From positions 1 to 6,576 of the forward strand of contig CALETX010000190.1 of NCBI GenBank assembly GCA_937920455.1: a stretch of 6,576 nucleotides of DNA. Reading direction: 5' to 3'. The notes under the pieces were generated by a model, which was not told where the DNA came from, did no database searches, and was given only the letters and a program-made list of their open reading frames with translations. Source of the DNA: an uncultured bacterium (lineage in GTDB: Bacteria > Verrucomicrobiota > Kiritimatiellia > UBA8416 > CALETX01). Position 1 is the stretch's first letter, and each line of letters opens with the position of its first letter. The translations under genes were made by a program, and so were the position numbers. Of this stretch, positions 1-6,576 are shown piece by piece.

Positions 1-192
1 CTGGCTGAGTTTTCGGCGAGGGCATTGCATCTTGAAGGTAGTTTCCAGAAGCTGGAGAAAGAGCTGAAGAAAGTCAAGCATCTGTGTTTCAAAGCTGCCC
101 ATGAGAAAATAGACAAGGGCATGCGCGAAAGTTTCTCTGCCAAGGGGAGTCAAAAAAAGAGACGGCGCCGGGCTGAGAAAGCGGCGGCGTAA
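1..192 (+). CDS. atpG: F1 ATP synthase gamma subunit, C-terminal fragment (5' end outside window)
   Basis: An open frame enters at base 1 and ends at TAA 190-192, giving 63 residues. The gamma subunit is the central rotor shaft of F1; its C-terminal helix sits inside the alpha3-beta3 barrel and couples rotation to catalysis. The fragment is helical and charged, with the pattern LEKELKKVKH followed by EKIDKGMRESF. The latter lines up loosely with the usual gamma ending (AAITKELTEIV type), with I, K and E in matching places. The gene lies 21 bases before atpD, the standard atpA-atpG-atpD order. Oddly, about 14 residues follow the conserved end, including a QKKRRRR basic run and an AEKAAA tail; most gamma subunits stop near this point. 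The identification rests on the weak C-terminal similarity plus the strong context. A different coiled-coil protein is possible but less likely. Confidence 0.75.
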   Translation: MAEFSARALHLEGSFQKLEKELKKVKHLCFKAAHEKIDKGMRESFSAKGSQKKRRRRAEKAAA

Positions 193-1611
<1,419 letters not shown>

Positions 1612-1636
1612 CCTTCACGGGCGCCGGCGGTATTTC

Positions 1637-3274
1637 ATGCAGACCCTTGAGGAAAGGCTTCTCGAGAAGGGCGCGATTGCGCCGGAAGAGCTCTCACGCG
1701 CTGTCGAGACCGCGCGCCGCGCCGGCCGGCCGCTTGTTTCTGTGCTGCTTGACGGAGGCTTTGGCGAAAGTGATCGTTTCCTGGAGGCGATGGCGGAACA
1801 TTACCGGCTGCGCCTTGTGAGGATGGAAGAAGAGGATATTAGCGCGAACGCGGTCGCAAGCCTGCCGGCAAAGCTGGCGATCCATTACCAGGTTGCTCCA
1901 GTGCGCAGAACCGGCGAGTCGCTGACTATTGCTGTGGCCAATCCGATTGACATGGCCGCTGTTGAGGATATCGAGGCCAATCTTGGTCTTCATGTTGAAA
2001 GGGTTCTGGCGTCGCGCCGCGACATCCAGAGCGCGCTGAGGCGTTTTTACGGGGTTGGGGCCGAGACTGTGGAGCGAATTCTCGCCGGCTCGATCGCTAC
2101 GGCTCAGGAGACTCCGGCTGCTGAGGCGCCTCAGGATCTGGCCAGGATGGCCGAGGACGCGTCCGTCGTGAAACTGGTTAATCAGTTGCTTCAGGATGCC
2201 ATTACCGACGGTGCGACGGACATACATTTAGAGGCCATGGACGACGGAGTCTGTGTCAGGCGCCGAATTGACGGCGTGCTCTATGACACGCACATGCCAC
2301 GCAATGTGAGGCTGCTTTATCCCGCGATAATTTCTCGCATAAAGCTCATGTCCGGCCTTGACATAGTCGAGCGGCGGCTTCCCCAGGACGGACGCGCCAG
2401 GGTGCGAATAGGACACGACGAATACGACCTGCGCGTCTCGGTGGTGCCTTCGATCCACGGCGAGGACGTGGTGCTTCGCATTCTCCCGCGCTCAATGCTC
2501 TTTGATCTGGCGCAGCTGGGCTTTTCTCCGGAGCACTTGAAGGCGTTGACCGACCTGATTGCCAGGCCGCATGGCATTTTGTTCGTGACCGGCCCCACGG
2601 GCAGCGGAAAGAGCACGACGCTCTATGCCTGTCTGAGCAGGCTGAACACCAGGGAACGGAAGATCATCACGATAGAGGATCCTGTCGAGTATGAGCTTCG
2701 GGGAATAACCCAGACGCAGATCAACCCAAAGATAGGGCTGACGTTTGCCAGGGCACTCAGGAGTATGCTAAGGCACGATCCGGACATAATGATGGTCGGG
2801 GAGGTGCGCGATCCGGAAACGGCTGAGATAGCCATTCAGACGGCGATGACGGGTCATTTGGTGCTGAGCACGCTTCACACCAATGATGCCGCCAGCGGTG
2901 CGGTTCGGCTGATTGACATGGGCATTGAGCCGTATCTTGTGGCTTCGTCGGTTCTGGCGTTTATGGCTCAGCGACTGGTGAGAACGCTTTGCATTGAGTG
3001 CAGGCAAAGGGACGTCATAGACGGACGGACATTTTATAGACCGCGGGGCTGCCGGCGATGCGGCATGAGCGGATACAAGGGGCGCACCGCGATATGCGAG
3101 TTTTTACCGCTGGCGCCGGAGATTCAAGAAATGATTGTTCGCAGGGCGTCGGCGCAGGAGATCCGAAGAAAAGCAGATTCGCTTGGGATGAAAACCCTTC
3201 TGCAGGACGGCGAAGGCAAGGTTGCTGCAGGCCTGACAACGCCCGAAGAACTGATGCGCGTGGTGAACGTGTAG
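1637..3274 (+). CDS. gspE: Type II secretion system ATPase GspE
   Basis: A cytoplasmic hexameric ATPase that drives pseudopilus assembly at the inner membrane. Its 545 residues are near the family norm. Residues 1-140 form the N-terminal GspE/MshE-type domain (LLEKGAIAPEEL start, VAVANPID-like IAVANPID strand). Then come the ASVVKLVNQLLQDAI and DGATDIHLE segment, Walker A GPTGSGKST (319-327, Lys325), the Asp box ITIEDPVEY, Walker B DPDIMMVGEVRD (Glu389), the His box TGHLVLSTLHTND, and a tetracysteine zinc motif (Cys452, Cys455, Cys472, Cys475). The 16-residue gap between the two CxxC pairs is short for a GspE. PilB (type IV pilus) is closely related, but gspF and pseudopilin genes downstream favour T2SS. 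The start at 1637 has only a weak GGCGG upstream; it leaves 25 bases after atpD and gives a complete N-terminal domain. Confidence 0.94.
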   Translation: MQTLEERLLEKGAIAPEELSRAVETARRAGRPLVSVLLDGGFGESDRFLEAMAEHYRLRLVRMEEEDISANAVASLPAKLAIHYQVAPVRRTGESLTIAVANPIDMAAVEDIEANLGLHVERVLASRRDIQSALRRFYGVGAETVERILAGSIATAQETPAAEAPQDLARMAEDASVVKLVNQLLQDAITDGATDIHLEAMDDGVCVRRRIDGVLYDTHMPRNVRLLYPAIISRIKLMSGLDIVERRLPQDGRARVRIGHDEYDLRVSVVPSIHGEDVVLRILPRSMLFDLAQLGFSPEHLKALTDLIARPHGILFVTGPTGSGKSTTLYACLSRLNTRERKIITIEDPVEYELRGITQTQINPKIGLTFARALRSMLRHDPDIMMVGEVRDPETAEIAIQTAMTGHLVLSTLHTNDAASGAVRLIDMGIEPYLVASSVLAFMAQRLVRTLCIECRQRDVIDGRTFYRPRGCRRCGMSGYKGRTAICEFLPLAPEIQEMIVRRASAQEIRRKADSLGMKTLLQDGEGKVAAGLTTPEELMRVVNV

Positions 3275-3300
3275 TTTCTGCGCATTATCCACAAGACAGT

Positions 3301-4500
3301 ATGCCGAGATTTGAATACAAAGCCAAGGACGGGCCCGAGAAGGTGGTTGAGGGCGTGGTGGCTGCTCCGTCAAGGGCGGATGCCCTGGCAATCCTGGAGG
3401 GAAGGGGGCTGATTCCCGTATGGGTGCGCGCCGCTGGCGAATCCACTGAGCATGATTCTATCGGCAGAGGGATCTCTGTCAGAGAGATCACTATTCTCAC
3501 GCGGCAGATGTCCGGACTGATCAGAGCCGGCGTTCCAATTCTTAGGACGCTGGCGACGCTCCAGGAGCAGTGCGAAAACGGACGACTGGCCGCTGTTCTT
3601 GCCCGGGTGGAGGCTGATATACGGGAAGGAGGAATGCTCTCCTCCGCTCTTGCTCGCCACGAAAGATTGTTTCCGCCGTTGTATGTGAGCATGGTGCGGG
3701 CCGGCGAATCCGCCGGCAAGCTCGATACGGTACTGGAGCGACTGGCGACGGCTCGTGAGGCAGAGGACGAGGCGCGCCGTCGCGTGCGATCGGCAGTCGC
3801 ATATCCGGCTCTGATACTGATTGTGGGCATGGTGACGGTTTTTGTTCTGCTGACATTTTTCATGCCCAGGGTTGCAGGTCTTTTCACAAGCTTTGCTGAT
3901 CTTCCCATGCCGACAAGAATTCTGCTGATGGTGAGCGGTTTTCTTTCGCGTCACTGGCCGTGGCTGGTTGTGCTTGTAGTTCTTGGAATTGTGGGGATGA
4001 GGAGGGTGGCTCGGATGACGGCAGGCCGACTGGAGATGGATCGGCTGAAGATGCGATTGCCCGGGATCGGCAGGGTGTGGCTTGAGAGCGATGTGGCGAG
4101 GTTCGCAAGGACTTTTGCAATGCTGCTTGACGCTGGCGTGCCGTTGTCTGCCACTCTGGACCTTAGCGCCTCGACGCTTGAAAATGCCGCCCTCAGAGCG
4201 GATGTGTTGCGCGTGAAAAGGGAGGCTGTGCAGGAGGGCCAACCGATCTCAACAGGTCTGAAGCGATCCAAAGTTTTTCCTTCACTGCTGGCGAGCCTTG
4301 CGGCAGTTGGCGAGGAGTCAGGCCGTCTTGCGGAAGCGTTGGAGGAGGCGGCTGGATATTATGAGAAAGACGTGGAACACCGTGTGCGCACTGCCCTTTC
4401 GCTGTTGGAGCCGGTCCTGATACTTGCAGTGGGCGCGGTGGTGGGGTTTATTGTGGCGGCTATGCTTCTGCCGATATTCAGGCTGAGTCTGGCGCTGTGA
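3301..4500 (+). CDS. gspF: Type II secretion system inner-membrane platform protein GspF
   Basis: A polytopic inner-membrane protein that forms the assembly platform on which GspE acts to push pseudopilins into the pseudopilus. With the ATG at 3301 it has 399 residues, the usual GspF size. The start MPRFEYKAKDG is the classic family opening, so the longer frame reaching back into gspE (from 3058) is rejected. Two T2SSF domains are visible, about 64-187 and 266-389. Each carries a GE-S-G-L turn (AGESAGKL 134-141, GEESGRL 337-343). Membrane segments fall at about 167-188, 206-234 and 367-394, the expected three-helix topology. The ribosome site is poor (no clear AGGAGG in the 26 bases after gspE), which suggests dependence on gspE translation or a leaderless-tolerant start. 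The stop overlaps the next gene by 4 bases. Confidence 0.95.
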   Translation: MPRFEYKAKDGPEKVVEGVVAAPSRADALAILEGRGLIPVWVRAAGESTEHDSIGRGISVREITILTRQMSGLIRAGVPILRTLATLQEQCENGRLAAVLARVEADIREGGMLSSALARHERLFPPLYVSMVRAGESAGKLDTVLERLATAREAEDEARRRVRSAVAYPALILIVGMVTVFVLLTFFMPRVAGLFTSFADLPMPTRILLMVSGFLSRHWPWLVVLVVLGIVGMRRVARMTAGRLEMDRLKMRLPGIGRVWLESDVARFARTFAMLLDAGVPLSATLDLSASTLENAALRADVLRVKREAVQEGQPISTGLKRSKVFPSLLASLAAVGEESGRLAEALEEAAGYYEKDVEHRVRTALSLLEPVLILAVGAVVGFIVAAMLLPIFRLSLAL

Positions 4501-5315
4501 ACAGGCGAATGTCCTTTCGTTCGTTCGGTTCGGCGGTTCTGATAGTGATTGGCGTTGTTACCGGGGCGCGCGCCGTTCCACCTCCACAAGGGATGGAATG
4601 GAAGGTTTTCAAAAGTAGGCATCTGATCGTGTACCATACGGGAGATGAAGCCGGAGCGGAGAAACTGGCGCGCGCGGCGGAAAGTGCGGTTGAGAAAATG
4701 AGGGCGGCTCTTGGTTGTGTTCGGGCATCCGGCTTCTGGACATGGGAGAACAGGCTGCGTGTGTACGTTTATCCCTCGCGGGCCGATTTTCTACAGGCGA
4801 CAGGGGCGCCCGCCTGGGCTGGCGCCCGGGCGAGGGCGGCTGTCCGCGAGCTTGTCCTCCACGGCAAGGTTGGAGGCGTTGAGGAAGCCACTTTGCTGCA
4901 CGAGCTGGCGCACGTGGTTTTTCGGGAGTGGGTTGGCTTTGAGGACAATGTTCCTCTGTGGCTTGACGAGGGAGTGGCGGCGTGGCTTGAGGCAAGATTG
5001 GCCGGGGCGGATTTGGCGGGGCGCTTGCCATGCAAGGTACGCTGGCCTGTGGAAAAGCTCGCGGCTCTCGCAAATGGGGACCTTGCCACCTCAGGCGATG
5101 CGGCCTCCTTTTATGCCCAGGCAGCCGATTTGGTGGCTTTCCTTCTTCGTGAAGGCGGCTCGGCTGCATTTCTAAAGTTTTGTCGCCAGCTTCGCGCTGG
5201 CAAAACTACGGCCGACGCTTTGCGGTTTGCGTATCCGGAAAAATTCCGTAGTATTGCGGATATGGACGCAGCCTGGCGAAAACGCCGGGAGGCGTCTCTG
5301 GAGGATGGCCCATGA
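4497..5315 (+). CDS. Exported HExxH-x18-E metallopeptidase-like protein (peptidase MA type)
   Basis: A predicted exported zinc metallopeptidase of the gluzincin (peptidase MA-like) kind, 272 residues. A basic start, a hydrophobic stretch (about 11-22) and ARA at 24-26 followed by VPPP form a signal peptide, so it should act in the periplasm or beyond. The WKVFKSRHLIVYH segment (35-47) is typical of the non-catalytic start of this family. HELAH (135-139) supplies two His ligands and catalytic Glu136; 18 residues later, Glu158 in WLDEG supplies the third ligand, the exact M1/gluzincin spacing. The GTG at 4497 gives a GTGA overlap with gspF. An ATG at 4509 is an equally possible start and leaves the signal peptide intact. 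The gene is also coupled to gspG downstream. It is not the prepilin peptidase GspO, which is a polytopic aspartyl protease. Its substrate and its role in secretion are unknown. Confidence 0.82.
   Translation: MNRRMSFRSFGSAVLIVIGVVTGARAVPPPQGMEWKVFKSRHLIVYHTGDEAGAEKLARAAESAVEKMRAALGCVRASGFWTWENRLRVYVYPSRADFLQATGAPAWAGARARAAVRELVLHGKVGGVEEATLLHELAHVVFREWVGFEDNVPLWLDEGVAAWLEARLAGADLAGRLPCKVRWPVEKLAALANGDLATSGDAASFYAQAADLVAFLLREGGSAAFLKFCRQLRAGKTTADALRFAYPEKFRSIADMDAAWRKRREASLEDGP
5176..5207 (+). other. Strong imperfect RNA hairpin inside the peptidase gene
   Basis: Left arm AGTTTT (5176-5181), a 3-base bulge GTC, then GCCAGC (5185-5190), loop TTCGC, GCTGGC (5196-5201) and AAAACT (5202-5207). 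That gives two perfect 6-bp stems interrupted by a bulge. No T-run follows, so it is not an intrinsic terminator. It lies about 105 bases before gspG and could affect mRNA stability or processing, or be coincidence. Confidence 0.3.
5300..5305 (+). promoter_or_regulatory. Shine-Dalgarno sequence of gspG
   Basis: GGAGGA, 6 bases before the ATG at 5312 and lying inside the end of the peptidase gene. It is a near-ideal site and supports the 5312 start, even though that start gives an unusually long prepilin leader. A strong site fits high expression of the major pseudopilin. Confidence 0.7.
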
Positions 5316-5767
5316 TAGATGAACGCCCGGAATCTGAATCCTTTCGCTTTGCGTCGCGGCCAGCGACCCGAGGCTTCACGCTCATAGAACTCATGGTGGT
5401 GGTGATCATAATTGCTGCTCTGGCCGGCATGGTGCTGCCCCATCTCCTGCCGGCTTCCAACACGGCCAAACGGAAGATAGCTGCCGGCGACATTGCAAAT
5501 ATCAGCGTGTCGTTGAAGCTTTACAGGCTGCACAACGGCCGGTATCCGACCACGGAAGAGGGCCTTGATGTTTTATTGAAAGCGCCGGCATCAGGCGATT
5601 GGAAGGAGCCATATCTTGAGCGTCCTCCAGTCGATCCGTGGGGACGCCGCTACGAATATCGGTGTCCGGGGACTCATGCTCTTGTGGGGTTTGACCTGTG
5701 GTCCGAAGGGCCAGACCCGCAGAAAAGCGACGATAATGTCACCAACTGGGACACGTCCGGCCGCTAA
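5312..5767 (+). CDS. gspG: Type II secretion system major pseudopilin GspG
   Basis: This protein polymerises into the periplasmic pseudopilus that pushes substrates through the outer-membrane secretin. The 151-residue precursor has a leader of 21 residues ending in Gly21, then the prepilin cleavage context G|FTLIELMVVV with the conserved Glu at +5 (Glu26) and a hydrophobic helix to about residue 46. The GspG hallmarks are present: YRLHNGRYPTTEEGLDVL (71-88) and PPVDPWGRRYEY (105-116). A C-terminal acidic loop has Ser131, Asp135, Asp140 and Asp141, matching the family's calcium-binding site. The leader is longer than the usual 5-10 residues; no later in-frame ATG precedes the cleavage site. 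The ATG overlaps the peptidase stop (ATGA), so expression is probably coupled and helped by the GGAGGA just upstream. Confidence 0.95.
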   Translation: MIDERPESESFRFASRPATRGFTLIELMVVVIIIAALAGMVLPHLLPASNTAKRKIAAGDIANISVSLKLYRLHNGRYPTTEEGLDVLLKAPASGDWKEPYLERPPVDPWGRRYEYRCPGTHALVGFDLWSEGPDPQKSDDNVTNWDTSGR

Positions 5768-5792
5768 AGCAACTTGTCTGGTCTGTAGAGAC

Positions 5793-6224
5793 ATGACCAG
5801 GAGCGGGGCGCAGGGTTTCACACTTGTGGAGGTCCGTGTGAGCCTGGTGGTTCTGTCGGTGGGGCTGGTTCTTGTCTTGCAGGCTTTCCAGGCATCTCTG
5901 AGAGCGCTGGGTGAGGCTCGCGACAGGTTTTGGGCTTCTTTTCTCATTCGTGACGCTGCCTCCAGAGCCCTGCTTGCGTCCAGAACGGCTACCTCATCAA
6001 TGGGAGTTTCCGAGGGAATATGGGACACAGGCCACGGCGGATGGAAATGGAAGATCATTGCCGATCTGAGGGAAACGCCGCAGCCTGTCATGTCGGACAA
6101 GGTTCGGTCAGTTGTCCTGCATGAGGCAGTGATCATGGTTCGTCGCGAAGGGGCTTCTGAGGTGGAAGAAGCGACAGCATGGGCTGTTGGGCTTGAGCAA
6201 GGTGGGGGTGGAGGCGGGAAATGA
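5793..6224 (+). CDS. gspI: Type II secretion minor pseudopilin, GspI-like
   Basis: A 143-residue prepilin-like protein. The leader MTRSGAQG is cut before FTLVE, with the conserved Glu at +5, followed by a hydrophobic helix (about residues 9-30). Minor pseudopilins GspI, J and K form the tip complex that primes the pseudopilus. Size, the FTLVEV opening and the position just before a gspJ-like gene favour GspI over GspH; the body after the helix has no motif I recognise with certainty. The ATG at 5793 is chosen because it gives a normal 8-residue leader; the open frame extends upstream into gspG and has no better start. Its ribosome site is weak. Two odd points: Arg15 (mature +7) sits in the membrane helix, and the protein ends in six glycines and a Lys, encoded by the ribosome site of the next gene. 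Confidence 0.75.
   Translation: MTRSGAQGFTLVEVRVSLVVLSVGLVLVLQAFQASLRALGEARDRFWASFLIRDAASRALLASRTATSSMGVSEGIWDTGHGGWKWKIIADLRETPQPVMSDKVRSVVLHEAVIMVRREGASEVEEATAWAVGLEQGGGGGGK
6206..6217 (+). promoter_or_regulatory. Shine-Dalgarno sequence of the gspJ-like gene, inside the gspI-like coding region
   Basis: A G-rich block with core GGAGG at 6210-6214 lies 6 bases before the ATG at 6221. It is read in the gspI frame as a run of glycine codons. It supports 6221 as the start of the downstream gene. Confidence 0.75.
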
Positions 6225-6576
6225 AATCTCGGCTTCCCATGACGAACTGTTCGCATGGTCGTGGAAGTTTCACGCTGTTGGAACTCCTGGTGGTGGTTTC
6301 AATTCTGGCCGGGGTGGTGGCGGCGATCGGGGCGTGTTTATCGGCCGGCATTCGAGCATGGGAGGCAGCCGAGGTTTGTGGGGCTTTCGAAGGAGAAGTT
6401 GCTGTGGGCCTCGATGTGGTGGAGCGGGACTTGGCAAACGCGGGTCGTTTTTTTGATGTTTCTTTTCGAGGTTCGGAGAAGTCGCTGACCCTGCCTTTTA
6501 CAGGTTTTTTTTCATTTTCAGGGGAAGAAGGGAAAACCATCGCGGTCCCGCCGGGGACTGTGAGATATTGGTTTGA
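6221..6576 (+). CDS. gspJ: Type II secretion minor pseudopilin, GspJ-like (3' end outside window)
   Basis: An open frame starts at ATG 6221 (overlapping the gspI-like stop as ATGA) and is still open at the window end, giving 118 residues of a protein usually near 200. The first 16 residues are a leader; then FTLLELLVVVSILAGVVAAIG forms the class III prepilin helix with Glu21 at +5. After the helix the segment VGLDVVERDLANAG matches the GspJ pattern in which a long helix ends in an ERDL motif, and VRYWF near the window end recalls the VRYxL strand of GspJ. The Shine-Dalgarno GGAGG at 6210-6214 supports the start; a second in-frame ATG (6239) is less well placed. The residue before the predicted cut is Ser16, not Gly. 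T-runs of 7 (6448-6454) and 8 (6505-6512) bases lie in the gene; the reading frame stays plausible across both. Confidence 0.75.
   Translation, partial: MKSRLPMTNCSHGRGSFTLLELLVVVSILAGVVAAIGACLSAGIRAWEAAEVCGAFEGEVAVGLDVVERDLANAGRFFDVSFRGSEKSLTLPFTGFFSFSGEEGKTIAVPPGTVRYWF

Noticed and set aside
1612..1636. Possible terminator or promoter between atpD and gspE
   Set aside because: The 25 bases are GC-rich with short palindromes (GGCGCC, GCCGGC) but no stem followed by T-run and no convincing -35/-10 pair.
3058..3300. N-terminal extension of gspF overlapping gspE
   Set aside because: The standard GspF opening MPRFEYKAKDG begins at 3301 and the upstream translation does not resemble any GspF; it overlaps the GspE zinc module and C-terminus.
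3471..3489. Inverted repeat GATCTCT / AGAGATC with a 5-base loop inside gspF
   Set aside because: Only 7 bp, within coding sequence, no T-run or other signal; likely chance.
3370..4242. 290-codon minus-strand open frame opposite gspF
   Set aside because: Its translation is His/Ser/Gln/Arg-rich with no recognisable domain, while the plus strand encodes a clear GspF; it is a shadow of codon bias.
4803..4832. GC-rich repeats of GGCGCCCG type in the peptidase gene
   Set aside because: Explained by Ala/Gly/Arg codons (GAPAWAGARARA) in a GC-rich gene; no regular repeat unit.
5616..5792. N-terminal extension of the gspI-like gene into gspG
   Set aside because: The ATG at 5793 gives a normal 8-residue prepilin leader; the longer form would give a 67-residue leader overlapping gspG.
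5591..6256. 221-codon minus-strand open frame opposite the pseudopilin genes
   Set aside because: Low-complexity Ser/Thr/Pro/Arg composition, spanning the ends of three recognised plus-strand genes, with no plausible domain.

Overview
The window reads as one densely packed, entirely plus-strand stretch of a diderm (Gram-negative-type) bacterial chromosome. It joins the 3' end of an F1Fo ATP synthase operon to a type II secretion system (T2SS) operon. A T2SS spans two membranes, hence the diderm call. Several traits would fit the PVC (Planctomycetes-Verrucomicrobia-Chlamydiae/Lentisphaerae/Kiritimatiellae) neighbourhood or a similar deep-branching phylum. These are the divergent F1 beta subunit with an SRER...GLYPAIDPL signature and a pseudopilin with Ser instead of Gly before FTLLE. 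This placement is inference only, and no marker here fixes the taxon.

Layout: 1-192, C-terminal end of the F1 gamma subunit (atpG, partial). 214-1611, F1 beta subunit (atpD), with intact catalytic residues but several unusual positions. The expected next gene, atpC (epsilon), is absent. After 25 bases the T2SS genes begin: gspE ATPase (1637-3274), gspF inner-membrane platform (3301-4500), a secreted HExxH-x18-E metallopeptidase-like protein of the peptidase-MA type (4497-5315), gspG major pseudopilin (5312-5767), a gspI-like minor pseudopilin (5793-6224), and a gspJ-like minor pseudopilin that runs off the window end (6221-6576).

Three junctions are 4-base stop/start overlaps (gspF/peptidase, peptidase/gspG, gspI/gspJ), which points to translational coupling in one transcript. 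GspE would power the GspF platform, driving assembly of a pseudopilus built of GspG with GspI and GspJ at its tip. No gspH lies between gspG and gspI. Genes gspC, D, K, L, M and the prepilin peptidase are not in the window.

I see no RNA genes, insertion sequences, CRISPR arrays or convincing terminators, and no gene-free gap above 30 bases. The most interesting points are the absent atpC, the unusual F1 beta and gamma features, the metallopeptidase-like gene embedded and coupled inside the T2SS operon, and the odd N-terminal regions of the minor pseudopilins.
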